Source: Cladocopium goreaui (lineage: Eukaryota > Sar > Dinophyceae > Suessiales > Symbiodiniaceae). From it: a stretch of DNA of 64,000 nt. Position 1 is the stretch's first letter. Every line of letters begins with the position of its first letter. The notes beneath the pieces are model-generated. The model worked only from the letters and a program-made list of their open reading frames with translations, made no database searches and had not been told where the DNA came from. A program made the translations under genes and the position numbers. The stretch covers positions 280,440-344,439 of the forward strand of contig CAMXCT020003135.1 of assembly GCA_947184155.2 (NCBI GenBank), written 5' to 3'. Positions 44,296-55,661 of the stretch are shown here, piece by piece.

Positions 44296-44917
44296 GCTGA
44301 GAAATCCCCGAACTCAATTCAGGTCTAGTCTATGTTTTGTTAATGGGAAAACCAATGAAATAAATGGATATATATATATGCATACACAGTATATATATAT
44401 ATATACACATGTAAATATATAATCTAAATGGAAATTGCTGAGTTTTCCAAATAAATGTGTTTTTTTTGTTCGCGGGCCATGTTTGACTACCAGAGGCTAA
44501 GACCAGCTTTTTTGTTTTTGCACTTTTTAAAAGACATATGATTTTGACCTTTGAAAAACCTTGGGATGTTCATACATATGGAAAGATTCTAGGATGGAAT
44601 ACAACCAATTCTGAATTTCATACAACCAATTCTGAATTTAGGATGGAAAGCGACTTGGCTAGATACTTCAATATATATATATATGTATGATATACGACAT
44701 ATGCTTTGATCATCCTGGTTGTGCCCTTGATATTGGCTTTCATTGCGGGTAATTCAACAGTCCAATTTGAGATCCACATATGCAATCGTGGAATAGTACC
44801 ATCATATTAGATATTTACAAATATATACATGTTTATATATATATATATTATGATTAATATGATATCAATGGATTTAGATGTTCATTTGTTTTTATTGCCA
44901 TTCTAAACTTGCCGCAG

Positions 44918-45047
44918 GGTAGCTTTTCTCTTGGGAGATTTAAGCATCGACACAGCCTCGAGTTGCACCATGCTCGGCTTTGACCAGCCATGGATGATAC
45001 CTGGTGGTCATCTTCTGGTCCTGCCCAGAGAGTGCTACCCCATCTGA
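44918..45047 (+). CDS. candidate terminal exon
   Basis: Acceptor CTTGCCGCAG (AG|G): VAFLLGDLSIDTASSCTMLG then FDQPWMIPGGHLLVLPREC then YPI and TGA. Natural composition; unknown family. Confidence 0.5.
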
Positions 45048-45169
45048 CTCCTGTGATCCTACATCCGAACAAGATTGATTTTGTGCTGTTTTTCCATGAA
45101 ACGCCATGAAACACATGTATACATGAACAACTGCAATCCCTTTTCGTTGTTTTCTTCCCCATGTCTGAG

Positions 45170-45431
45170 CCGGGTGCCGAACCAGCGGGGAGCGTTCACC
45201 AATGGGGTACCTCAATCCACGTGTTTTGTTGATAGTGTTGATAATCGAAGCGCCTGTTTGTTTGGCATCCTGATATTTCTAGATGATTTTGAGCATACCT
45301 TTCTGATAATCAAACATGGCAAAAGGAAATCTCTCATTAGTTTTTATGAATTTCCCAATTAAAGGTCCATTTAGTTCGGGGATTTCCCAGCCATGTTTGA
45401 TGCCCTGGGTAGACATTTGATCCCCTGGTAA
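45170..45431 (+). CDS. terminal exon interrupted by a MITE
   Basis: Acceptor CCATGTCTGAG: RVPNQRGAFTNGVPQSTCF then VDSVDNRSACLFGILIFLDD then FEH. Removal of 45298-45409 with one TA adds RHLIPW and TAA. Confidence 0.45.
45298..45409. repeat. MITE (CCTTTCTGATAATC...GATGCCCTGGG)
   Basis: TA flanks; internal AATCAAACATGGC/GCCATGTTTGAT inverted pair and CATTTAGTTCG core. Relatives at 28395-28460 and 44296-44490. Confidence 0.75.
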
Positions 45432-45596
45432 TGACCCTCTCTGTCCAAGACGCGTTGGCTCAAACTTTTGGGCGGCTCAAAAAACTACACGTTGCCCCGA
45501 TGGCAGCTGCAGCTGCTACCAAACGGATCATGTCGGGAGACCCCAGCTGATTGTGATCTGACATGGCCACCATAGGGAAAATGAGGTTCTAATCCA

Positions 45597-45761
45597 ATGG
45601 GGAAAATGGCAAATTTTGCCATGTTTTTGTTGACAAACCTTGTGCTTCAGAGATCTTATCGGACCAAACATGTCTGGCCTGATTTCTACAGCAAAGGAAG
45701 GGACCAGATCTGTGTTGAGGCTTCCACAAGCAGGGCATTCCAGGAAGAGAGAAGAGTGTAG
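45597..45761 (+). CDS. small ORF (54 aa)
   Basis: ATG to TAG: MGKMANFAMFLLTNLVLQRS then YRTKHVWPDFYSKGRDQICV then EASTSRAFQEERRV. Hydrophobic start then basic. Overlaps the next entry in a different frame by about 42 nt. Confidence 0.4.
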   Translation: MGKMANFAMFLLTNLVLQRSYRTKHVWPDFYSKGRDQICVEASTSRAFQEERRV

Positions 45762-45916
45762 CCCAAGTTGTTGATGTTTCAGGTGGTGGGAAAAAGGTTG
45801 CAGTGCTGCCCGCCAAAATAAATCTACTGCGGGAACACCCCTCTAGATATCTGGATATTAGGTGCACAGAAACGGCGGCGGAAAAAACCTCTGAAGAAAG
45901 GACATGGTACTATTGA
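45720..45916 (+). CDS. candidate terminal exon
   Basis: After GTGTTGAG: FHKQGIPGREKSVAQVVDVS then GGGKKVAVLPAKINLLREHP then SRYLDIRCTETAAEKTSEER and TGA. If the real acceptor is the TGTAG at 45761, the exon starts with QVVDVSGGGKK and the overlap with the previous ORF disappears. Confidence 0.45.
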
Positions 45917-46250
45917 CCTATTATTCTTTCCTGCTGGTGGTTCTTGGCCACTTGTAAACATGCCAATTAGACATGCTGAAATAAGATTGGAATCAGTCAT
46001 GCACTGCCAAGTCATCTTTAAAACTTAGAAGCGTCGATCTCACCATCTTCCAAGATGTGAAGCACGCAAGCACTTCACAACCGTGACATGGAACCGACTA
46101 AAATTCTAACATGAAAATCCGTGAAGAGGATCCAGAAATTGCAAGTTGTCGGACATCACGAACCAATTTTGCCTCAATGTGAGCCTTGTTTAGGAGAACA
46201 AATAAAGACTCCATCAATTGAACTTTGCCATAACCTAGCTAAATCCACAG

Positions 46251-46338
46251 AACTTGGTAGATGAAATCACCATTTCTGAATTCATCACCTTCCCAGCCTG
46301 GGAATCCCATGGAATCCAACCGCCTTCCAAGATCCAAG
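46251..46338 (+). CDS. candidate exon
   Basis: Acceptor AAATCCACAG, phase 0: NLVDEITISEFITFPAWESH then GIQPPSKIQ, donor CCAAG|GTCCGT. Confidence 0.45.
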
Positions 46339-46698
46339 GTCCGTCACCAAGAACGCCGCGAGTCGCTTGGGCGATTTGATGGCGCGAAGGAAGGATGCCA
46401 GCACCATTGGTGTGCGCATTGGCTTGAGGCGCCGGAGATGGGTTGGAGCAACGGACCAGCGCTTGCGCGGTACAAGCTTGCGCGCGGTAGTGGGAGCCCC
46501 ATCTATAGTAAATGGATTATACCATATCAAAACCCCCCCCCAGTTACATCAAGTTCCATCATGTTGGAAGTCGATCTAAAGGTCCATGTATTATTTAAGG
46601 GATTGTTATTAAAGGCCGCCGTTGTGTTCCATGGCGGCGAAGCCTTGGTCATGATGTTTCCTCCTAAAAATGCGCTAAGCATGCTGGTAGCCTGCTAG
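46339..46698 (+). CDS. open coding island, hypothetical protein
   Basis: A second plus frame, open from 46261 to TAG at 46698. Best part: RHQERRESLGRFDGAKEGC then HWCAHWLEAPEMGWSNGPAL then ARYKLARGSGSPIYSKW. The minus strand is also G/C3-rich over 46290-46500 (LVPRKRWSVAPTHLRRL). Strand uncertain. After 46500 it is less convincing until VFHGGEALVMMFPP. Confidence 0.35.
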   Translation, partial: VRHQERRESLGRFDGAKEGCQHHWCAHWLEAPEMGWSNGPALARYKLARGSGSPIYSKWIIPYQNPPPVTSSSIMLEVDLKVHVLFKGLLLKAAVVFHGGEALVMMFPPKNALSMLVAC

Positions 46699-47097
46699 AT
46701 CCTCAATTTTTGAGACACACCCAAATCTTAGTCAAATCTTCATACCCATTGTATCACTTCATTATATATAGTTGGTTTAATTATCCAAAATAATGTTGGT
46801 TGGTTAAATATGCCACATGTTTGAGACACATTCAGATTCCCACTATGGTTGGTTTTAAATCGCCATAATATATATATATATATATACATATTCTAATATA
46901 TACACAATATTATATATACTATATATATCTATATATATTGTTTTATCACCAAGTGTACCATATCATCCAAGTCATTAACGTAGTACTAAAACCGATGCTG
47001 ACTTGGCGATCCGCCATTGAGAAAGCCTCACTCCGGGCTACTGCTTGAAATATCTCTTGGGATCAGCAGCATTCCAATCATCCGAAAGGCTCTACAA

Positions 47098-47217
47098 GGT
47101 GGTGCCCCATAGTTAGCTAACTTGGTTTATAAGTCCAATAACTAGGGTTTATGGGGGTTATATCTATAGTTAATGGGGATTATAAACCAACTTATAACTG
47201 GGGGGTACCACATTGTA
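47098..47217 (+). repeat. family C MITE
   Basis: CAAGGTGGTGCCCCATAG...GGGGGGTACCACATTG, TA flanks. Confidence 0.9.
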
Positions 47218-47596
47218 TATACTTGGATGTGCATCCCACTTGCGGTTGATCTAAATTCTTCAATGCCCCGCAGACGGCGTCGTTGTCCAGTCGAACACGA
47301 CATTTGATGGCCAAGAGAAGCCATGATTTCTGGTGTTATCCCTCTTTATGCCATTATTTTTGAAGAAACATCCATTTTGGTTGGTTTTTTCTTCATAAAG
47401 AGCCAGTGTTTAGGTAGCAAACTTATCTTTTGAGGACGGTGTACAAGCCAGATCCAGTATTCATTGGTTCAATCCCCATCTTAAATGTTAAAATCCCTAT
47501 TTTGTGTGATTAAATCTTCCATTTATTCACTGGTTGAATCTCCAGTTTTGATGGTTACTTGGATGTGCATCCTACTTAGTATGTGGTTACACATGT

Positions 47597-47959
47597 TTAT
47601 AATCCACATATAATCCATGTAATCCCGTATGTAAGTGGGGATCTTCCATATACAATGTGGCCCCCCCAGTTATAAGGTGCTTTATAAACCCCATGAACTA
47701 TAGTTATAAGTACCATAAATCCTGGTGAAATTGGAGTGATTTGCACCAACTTAGCTATCTAGGGGGCCCCACTGGCCCGACATTGTACAATTGGGGGTAA
47801 AACACATTGCCTAAGTGAGATGCACACCAGGCAACGAGGCTGCAACGGGATGTCGTACACCATGGCCAGGGCGCCCAAACGGTTTTTTTTTTGTGCCGTG
47901 GTCAAGTTATATGGAACGAAGCAGTCAAAAATAGTGATGTAACCAGTGAATATCGTCAT
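47597..47959 (-). CDS. complete small gene (75 aa) interrupted by a family C MITE
   Basis: Minus ATG at 47959: MTIFTGYITIFDCFVPYNL then TTAQKKNRLGALAMVYDIPL then QPRCLVCISLRQCVLPPIV. The MITE 47653-47785 is removed with one TA, then YGRSPLTYGITWIICGL and TAA at 47597. With the element retained the frame stops at once. The central block has about 88% G/C third positions. Three Cys, hydrophobic ends. No family recognised. Confidence 0.5.
47653..47785. repeat. family C MITE inside a coding sequence
   Basis: CAATGTGGCCCCCCCAG...GGGGCCCCACTGGCCCGACATTG, TA duplicated. Confidence 0.85.
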
Positions 47960-47971
47960 TGAACATGATTT

Positions 47972-48083
47972 ACAGTTATGGCCATAAAAATTAGTTATAG
48001 CTGGTTATTTCTATGGGATTATACAATCTATAAATGGGGTTTTCTTATATAGTACTTATAGCTGGTAAAGGGCCATAACTGTA
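47972..48083. repeat. family D MITE
   Basis: ACAGTTATGGCCATAA...AAAGGGCCATAACTGT. Confidence 0.9.
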
Positions 48084-48364
48084 ACGAAGTAAAGATATTT
48101 TGCGAAATGTTGATTTCACATTATCTACTCATATCAAGATGTGTGACAAATGGTGCTGATTTCATTGGATATTCAGTGGATATGTCATGGGATATAAACT
48201 TGTCAAAGATCTCGCCTTCTGTAACGTTCTGTAACCTCGAGCACGCAAAGCGAAAGATCTGATGGAAAGCGGGGAGATATTTTCTCGGAGATATGTTGCT
48301 AATTGCTCAAGATAAGCGATCCAATTTTTTAACGCATGTTTTTTTCAATTTCACGTTTACACAT

Positions 48365-48420
48365 TACCCGCTGGTAAACTAACATAGCGATTTTCCATAG
48401 TTATGTTAGTTTACCAGAGG
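48365..48420. repeat. minimal family A hairpin (about 56 bp)
   Basis: CCCGCTGGTAAACTAACATAGCG directly opposed to CATAGTTATGTTAGTTTACCAGAGGG, with the family's central region deleted. Confidence 0.85.
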
Positions 48421-49086
48421 GTAGTCATGGAACTCAAATGCAGCTGGTACCATAGCGGCTATAGAATTCGGTGAATTCCATGGTTGGGTTTGACGAGCGT
48501 CATATGGCGTCCAGAAACACGTCCAGTATCCAGTCGTCATGGGAGTGAGAAATAGGCAGCTACTTTTTTCCATGGCAGATTTGTATTCCAAAGTCGTGAA
48601 TTAGTGCCTTGGTCTAGACAATTTTCTGAAGACCAGGAGATTTTGCAAGAGGGTTTAGCAACGATCCATTGCTACATGTTATATACTGCATATCTAGATG
48701 TGCGTAGACGCTGGTTATGTTGCTTTTGCAATGAAATTGTTGATGCATTTCGAGGTGTTCTTTTATATTATATATTGTCACACTTGATACACATGTCGAT
48801 ATGATGCAGTGTTTTTTGAAAAAGCTCTGAAGGACATGACTCAATGTTGGTGTATTACATGGGTGTTTTTTTTTTAATGTTTGCAATAGACATACGACGA
48901 CAAACAAGTGCAACATGGCCAGTTCCACTGGACCATTCGCCGTCTTTTTGATCTCCGGGATATGATCCAAAAAAAAAAACCGGAAAACCTAAGCGCAGGT
49001 TTTAGCGAACTGAAAAACAACCATGGTGTTTGGTTAAGATCTTTTCTTGACATTAGAGTTGAAGCAATTCCGATTCCATTGAATAT

Positions 49087-49208
49087 ACCCAACCTGGTTA
49101 TGACTCACAGTTCGCCATGGTATAGATGGCCCATAGAAATAGATGGTTTACCTGGGTTTACCTATTAAAAATGGTGATTTTCCATGGCTATGTTAGTCAT
49201 AACCAGAT
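49087..49208. repeat. family A variant (CAACCTGGTTATG end)
   Basis: Same subfamily as 13255-13394. Confidence 0.8.
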
Positions 49209-49609
49209 GGTATTGAATACGAAGTTGGCATCTGCAGTTTGGGCTTTCTGAAGTCATGGTGGATCTGTGTGGAAACCATGCTATGTATCTTGGAAAGCCC
49301 ATGGCTATTTCTAAATGGGAAAATCCATCACTCCATGAGAATCTACCTGGATTATTGGGGACTTATATGGGGGGTCTTGATCCATGGTTGTTTCATGGTT
49401 GTTTCAATACTTCATGGTCATCAGTCATCCACATGACGACTGGATGATGATGAACTGGGCCCAGGACTACACCGATAAAGTGAACAAGTTCGACGAGGTG
49501 CAGCGTCATGGTGCTATGGTAGATTAAGTGAACTAGTTAGATTGGTTTTAGAAGCGCATAACCGGGCTGTGCGGCAAATAAAATATGCATACTAGATTAT
49601 ACTATTGTA

Positions 49610-49630
49610 TTATATATATATATGTATACT

Positions 49631-49661
<31 letters not shown>

Positions 49662-49700
49662 ATATAATATATATATGTATAATATAATATATATATATAT
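49610..49700. repeat. TA microsatellite
   Basis: (TA)n with GTATA/ACTG interruptions. Confidence 0.95.
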
Positions 49701-50501
49701 AGTTGATGGATTTTATAAACCAACAAACACTGGGAGAGACCACTGTTTTTTTTTGCCTTGAAAGGTGGAAATGATCGCGTGGACAGTTGGGAATCAAACC
49801 TACTTCATATGTTTTTTTTGTTCAAAGGAGATCAACACCAAGAAAGAAGTGGTGAATACTTTGTTTGTTTAAAATTAATGCTGTTGGCCCAACAGTGTCA
49901 AAAGTGGGACTTCTTTCCTATGTCATGGTGGCGTCAGGTAGTTGAGACCGATCAGGGCATCAAGGTGGTTGTAGATTCCAAAGCCGTGCGGTGCCCTACA
50001 GCCTGGCACCGTGCTGATCGTGCCACACAGAATGAATGGGTCATGATCTCATGGCTATTCAGCTGACATCCCCAATTTCGGAAAGGTCTATAGAGGGCTT
50101 ATTCATCAGCAACAACTGTGATTTTTAGGCTTATTAATATGTATCATTACCTTACAAGGCTACCCATCAACTGACGGGGGGTTGGCTTAAATCCCCCATG
50201 AATTTTAGAGCTTTGTCCTCAGCTTTGGCCTACGATCCTGTCGTGGTCATCATCTCCAGGTATAGCCCTTGTATTTTTTCACCGTTTGCTAGGGAAATAA
50301 TAATTATGTTTCATGATGTCAGATCTGGATTCATAAACCCCTAGGCTGTTTAATTGGGCTGGTTGAGTTAGCAAACTCATTCTAAATGGGCAATTTTCAA
50401 TGACTGCAAGTATGTTAAATTGCCCAAAGAACAAGGCTAGGGGTAGACGTTCACAGCCCAAAAAAACAAACTAGCTTCAATGGGAAATTCAGGATCCTAA
50501 A

Positions 50502-50586
50502 ATGGAGGTACTGTACCATATAAGACCATATTTTGAGGGGATATCCCCTGAAATTTAGGCCTTATATATGGTAGGTACCTCCAATG
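50502..50586. repeat. family F MITE
   Basis: GGAGGTACTGTACCATATAAG...TATGGTAGGTACCTCC. Confidence 0.8.
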
Positions 50587-51305
50587 AATCGGTTCCTGAA
50601 ATGGCCATTGACAGGAAGGTTGTCCAAAATGACAAGCACTATTTGTAAATGAGCCCCCTGGCTTGATCCCTATCAGCTCCTGCCCGTGAGGTTTTTTGGT
50701 GGAAAAAAAGCATGCTAGTAAAATGAGGCCTTGGTTATGTATAGGTCGAGAGGTAGGAGAAATATCATACAGAAATATATATTATACAAATATATATATA
50801 TATATGTAATAACTATATAATCTATATATGCATATAGTATAGTAAGCCCCAAAAAGATAGCAAAGTAAAATCCGACTAAACTAGCGATGAATTACTTTTC
50901 TCTCTATTTGATTCTTTTTCGGGGTTACTATATGTATATCCCCACCTCCATGTTTTCTGGCGGGTCATCTCAGCTTCGCATTGTTTTTTTTGATTGGGGC
51001 CCATGATCGCAAGTACACCCGTTTCCATACGTTTGACATGTGAAATGATGTACGTCCCAAATATGGCATGAATAATAACTCAGTTGGAGCTGGGTGAACA
51101 AATACTTCGGTATTGCCCACCTACTAGCAAACTTGCAGCCCCCACGTATCGGGCTTTCTTATGAAGGATGGGAAATGATGGGAACGGGAATGGATCCGGG
51201 AAACCACGGGAAGCGAGGTCATGTTCCTGATTGGAACAGAGATGGACTTCGTTAGCAATGAGGTTGGAAATGAGTTCCCCGGTCGGACTTCTTTAGCAAG
51301 AAATG

Positions 51306-51417
51306 TACTCTCTGGTAATTTAACATAGCGAAAATCCCCATTTCAATAGGTATTATATTATATATATATCCTCCATAAATGGACCATTTTCCAGTTTGCT
51401 ATGTTAGTGTACTGGAG
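51306..51417. repeat. family A MITE, diverged
   Basis: CTCTCTGGTAATTTAACATAG...GTTAGTGTACTGGAGGG, with an internal TA microsatellite. Confidence 0.75.
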
Positions 51418-51570
51418 GGAAGGATCAACAAAGAAATGGGATTCTTTGCAACAAAAATGGGGTCATGTGAATGAGCGTTCGCATGGGCGTTCGATACAGC
51501 ATGTTTTTAAGCCGCTGACATGTGTGGAATGGTCATCAATCCATTACGAGGGATAAGGATACACCCATTA

Positions 51571-51793
51571 CCCTCTGGTAATTTGTTACCTGGTTGGTGG
51601 TTTGGATCATTTTTTGTTTTCCCCAATAGTTGGGATGATGATCCAATCTGACTAATATTTTTCAGGGGGTTGAAACCACCAGTTTGTTACAGTTCGCAAA
51701 CTGCAAGCCATGGCCCAGTCGAAAGTTCGTGAAAATTTACCCAGCCACAAAATGGTGATTTTCCACTTCGCTATGTAAATGTTTACCGGAGGG
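51571..51793. repeat. family A MITE with a nested family B MITE
   Basis: CCCTCTGGTAATTTGTTAC, then a family B element (51591-51681), then TTTGTTACAG...GTTTACCGGAGGG. TTTGTTAC flanks the inner element on both sides. Confidence 0.85.
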
Positions 51794-52218
51794 TATATCT
51801 CCATTAAATCACCATTCAAGTCTTTTAAATCACCATATTTACATATGGTAAATCATCAATTTATGGCTGGGAGTTCATATATCAAAGAATTCCCATGGTA
51901 TGGATGTGTTCATGACCTCCCTGGTACCTGTGAAATTCCGCAACGCGTTGTGCGGATGTCAAAGCGACACACAGTGAACGTGTTTATTGAGCCGTTAAAG
52001 TACCATTGTTGATTGCTGATTACAAGGAGTTATACTACCTAGGCTAGGGGATTACCATATAGCATATTATGATATATTATGGCCCTGAAAGTAGAGAAAC
52101 TTATCAGCCAACTACCGTGAGATGGAATGCTTAGAGCTCGGTATTTTTCATGGCTCAAAAAATGAGAAAGAAAAATCTATGGTGATGTCACCTCAAGCCT
52201 TTCGATGTTTTCCATGTT

Positions 52219-52326
52219 TACCCTCTGGTTATGTCAAAATAGCTATTGAAAATGGCCATAGAAATAGTGGATTTTCCCATTAATAGCATGGTGGATCTTT
52301 CCATAGTTATGTTAGTTCACCAGAGG
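52219..52326. repeat. family A MITE
   Basis: CCCTCTGGTTATGTCAAAATAG...TTAGTTCACCAGAGGG. Confidence 0.9.
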
Positions 52327-52989
52327 GTAATAGATAAATCATTTAATATCAGGAAAACCATCGAACTAAATGGGCTGTTTTTTGTTTGATGTCCACTTCC
52401 TGTGGAACGATATGTTGTATATGTTTATACATAGTTCTCCACCAAGTGATGAAATACACAACGATGAATTGTCAACAAATGTTGACATGTTTATACAATT
52501 TTATACATCATATTGGAGTGTACTCTAAACACTATTCCATGTTTTTTTCATGTTGTTTCAGCATATTTCCGAACTTGAGTGAAGCTCGATTCTTCCAGGC
52601 TTCACCAGGGGATACTCCGAGCAGTTTCAGCTAGGTCATTCCGTTGCCATGGAAAATCACCATGCTATTAATAGGTAAACCATCTATTTCTATGGGCCAT
52701 GGCTTCCATGGCTATGTGAGTCATAACCAGAGGGTAATGCAAAAACAACATTATTACCACTTTTTGTTGTTTACAGACAAAGAAAAAGCAAAAACAGAAA
52801 TCAACTTCGAAAACCTTTCTGCTGAGGTTTGTCTTTAACAACCCCAACAAGAAGTCCGAGTGCGGTTGCGGACAGAGCTTCAACGTCTAACGCTTGAAGC
52901 GACGGTCGAAGCGGTGCCCAGAGGCCACTTGGATCAGTAGATTTTGTATGTGTAGTTTGATACATTGGACTTTATGTTTACATACTACA

Positions 52990-53260
52990 TATTTCAATTT
53001 ATATTATAGAATGATATATAATGTATATATATATATATTATAGATATACATATATGGTTATATATATATATGTTATTATACATATATGTTATTATATATA
53101 TATGCTATTATATATATATAGTATTATAATTATATGTTATTATACAAATATATAATTATATATATATATGTTATTGTTTATTATATATATATATGTTGTT
53201 GGTTATATATATATATGTTATTATATATATATATATGATATATATATATATACATGTTAT
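52990..53260. repeat. TA microsatellite with ATGTTATTA spacers
   Basis: (TA)n blocks separated by a recurrent TATATGTTATTATA unit. Confidence 0.95.
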
Positions 53261-53301
53261 TGTGTATATGCATTTGCATAGGAACATATGTTGCCTGGAA
53301 A

Positions 53302-53436
53302 TGGTGATACTTCAATATGTTTTTGAAAGTGTCTTCCAAGAACGAGAGCCTCTCGAGACAGTTTTTTAAGCCTCTGCCAAGCAACAACAACCTCAAAGTA
53401 GTAAGTGCACGGGTAACAGGCGCAGTGATCTCCCAC
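53302..53436 (-). CDS. candidate exon
   Basis: Minus frame ITAPVTRALTTLRLLLLGRG then LKNCLERLSFLEDTFKNILK, ending CCAG|GCAACA (GC donor). A second minus frame (YYFEVVVAWQRLKKLSREAL) and a plus frame (NNNLKVVSARVTGAVIS) are open, so this is only a coding-potential call. Confidence 0.25.
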
Positions 53437-53696
53437 ACGAAAGGCCCCCCAAATTATGATTTGGCTTATAATCACCTTTTAAAACACATGTATATATAAT
53501 ATATATATATATATATATATCCACCGTATGTACTGCTTTGCCTATAGTTATGAACCAACTTACCTATCCAGGGGTGGCCCTTCCGGTAGTTGTGGTAGTA
53601 GTAACCCCCACACCATGACCCATCCAAGGTAGCCCTGAGATGTTCGAAGGTAGATCCAATCGCATCCAATGGAGATGGTTGCAGTTTACATTCTGC

Positions 53697-53812
53697 AGTT
53701 ATGGCCATAAAAATCAGTTATAACTGGTTATTTCTATGGGATTATACATTCTATAAATGGGATTATAAGTACTTATAACTGGTATTTTGGGCCATAATTG
53801 TGGTTGGGAACC
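53697..53812. repeat. family D MITE
   Basis: CAGTTATGGCCATAA...TTTGGGCCATAATTGTG. Confidence 0.9.
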
Positions 53813-54264
53813 CCAATTTGTGATTTTTGTATATTTTTGTTGGTATTCTAATTGTTCCATAGCTCTTTTTCCAAAGTGATAAATCTGGAAATGGGCGGGT
53901 GAACTGTGTGAACTTCACAACTCACGCTGTCGCAGCCAGCTTTCGCCAGGTGAGAAACAAAAATCCCTATGACTGCGCATCTAGTCGACCTTGTACAGAC
54001 TGAGATTCTCAGAGGTTGATCAGCCATCAGTCCCAAAGTCATACCTTGCCTGATAGCTTTGGATGGCTTTTGAACAACTTTCCGTCACCACTGGAGATCA
54101 TGAACCTCCAGAAAAACAAAGAAACAAAACATTCATGTTGATGGCTCCAAGACACCAACCAGATAATCTTTATCCATCTTTATCCGGTTTTTAAAGGCAT
54201 AGTAATAGGCACGTGTTTTCATTGCTATTGCTTTCTGATCAACCATAGACGTGGGTCCAGCTAG

Positions 54265-54409
54265 ATGCGCTCTGACCAAACCCCGTTCGCCAGCCTCTCA
54301 TGTGCGAACGCCCATGAGGGGAGCTATGCCAGCTATGCGCTAGTGCCAGCCGTGCGGCCGTGTAGAGATCATGATAGATCATGCTTCTGCTTCACAGCAG
54401 GCAGTTGAA
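54265..54409 (+). CDS. candidate terminal exon
   Basis: After GTCCAGCTAG: MRSDQTPFASLSCANAHEGS then YASYALVPAVRPCRDHDRSC and TGA. Possible donor CGGCC|GTGTAG (54361). Confidence 0.4.
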
Positions 54410-54424
54410 TTGGTCAAGACACAG

Positions 54425-54522
54425 ACCTTGTGAATTTCAGCCGACTGAAAAAGTTTATTGAATCCGCGGTGCTGATGCCGTCCGACATATATCTATCTGA
54501 AAAATATATAGGATTTCTGTAA
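54425..54522 (+). CDS. candidate terminal exon
   Basis: Acceptor AAGACACAG: LVNFSRLKKFIESAVLMPSD then IYLSEKYIGFL and TAA. Natural helix-like composition. Confidence 0.45.
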
Positions 54523-54642
54523 TCCAAGTCCGGCTGAACATGATGGAGCTTAGAGTTCAACATTCTTCTCAATGATCATTGTCAGTATATGACTCTATGA
54601 CATTGATACACATGGCTGAAATCCATGTAAAATCACTACTTA

Positions 54643-54772
54643 GATGGGCCATGGAGTTAGTTAACTAGTTAATAAGTGGATTATTTCATTGGTTTTTTTT
54701 TGGGGTTATATCCATAATCCCCAGTTACTAACCAGTAGAATCGCGTATCTTTCCCATGGCCCATCTAAGTAC
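54643..54772. repeat. family J element
   Basis: ACTTAGATGGGCCATGGAG...TTCCCATGGCCCATCTAAGT. Confidence 0.8.
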
Positions 54773-55038
54773 CTTTTCATGCTACCTGAGAAGGTTTTCT
54801 GCTAACCCCTAAATCAACCCCCAAATACTTGAACAAATACTTGGATCCATACCCATAGGATCCATGGTGCTGCTATATATGGTAACATGGATCCCATCAA
54901 TATACCCCCAATGTTAGCATATATACCAATATATACCAGCACCATGGATCCTATGGGATAGGGATAATTAGTATAGAAAAACACACAGTTTTAGGGCGCC
55001 CCATGGCTCCCCCTGGTTTCATCCACGATTTTTCTCAG

Positions 55039-55114
55039 ACGCCGGGGTCGCCTTAAGAGGTCCACGAAGCCCAAGAGCGCGGCCTCAGCCGCGACCAACG
55101 AGGACGAGTCGTGA
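55039..55114 (+). CDS. terminal exon, basic then acidic tail
   Basis: Strong acceptor CGATTTTTCTCAG (one leftover base): RRGRLKRSTKPKSAASAATN then EDES and TGA. About 80% G/C third positions. Lys/Arg/Ala-rich tail of the kind seen in nucleic-acid-binding or ribosomal proteins; the upstream body is not found. Confidence 0.5.
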
Positions 55115-55283
55115 CTAGTCAATGGGGATGCTGATCTGGCACCATGGCCATGGTTGTCTTAAAGAATCGTAGCATTAACCATTACTATAGGTATATTCAG
55201 AGTATAACATGACCCATTTAAGTAGATGATTTGTCTATTCTTATATGGTTTCCATGGTCGTTTTTCATTGCTACAGTATCTTA

Positions 55284-55365
55284 CAGTTATGGCCATAAAA
55301 AATGAGTTATAACTGGTTATTTCTATGGGATTATTCATTCTATAAATGGGGTTATAATATATTAT
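55284..55365. repeat. family D MITE, truncated
   Basis: ACAGTTATGGCCATAA left end; right end lost next to the family C copy. Confidence 0.75.
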
Positions 55366-55375
55366 AATACACAAT

Positions 55376-55497
55376 GTGGTGCCCCTAGTTATAAATTGGT
55401 TTATAAACCCCATTAACTATAGTTATATCTGCCATAAAACATAGTTATGGTTATGGGAGTTATCAACCAACTTAACTATCTAGGAGGCACCACTTTA
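55376..55497 (-). repeat. family C MITE
   Basis: CAATGTGGTGCCCCTAG...AGGAGGCACCACTTTAG. Confidence 0.85.
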
Positions 55498-55558
55498 GAC
55501 TTTGTAGGTATATTCAGAGTATACATGATCCATTAGTAACCATTATTATTATTATTAA

Positions 55559-55661
55559 CTGGTTGGTGGTTTCAAACATGAATTTTACTTCCCATAATAT
55601 GTGGGATATTCCTTCCCCATTGACTTTCATATTTTTCAGAGAGGTTGAAACCGCCAACCAG
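55559..55661. repeat. family B MITE
   Basis: CTGGTTGGTGGTTTCAAAC...AACCGCCAACCAG, AAC flanks. Confidence 0.9.
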
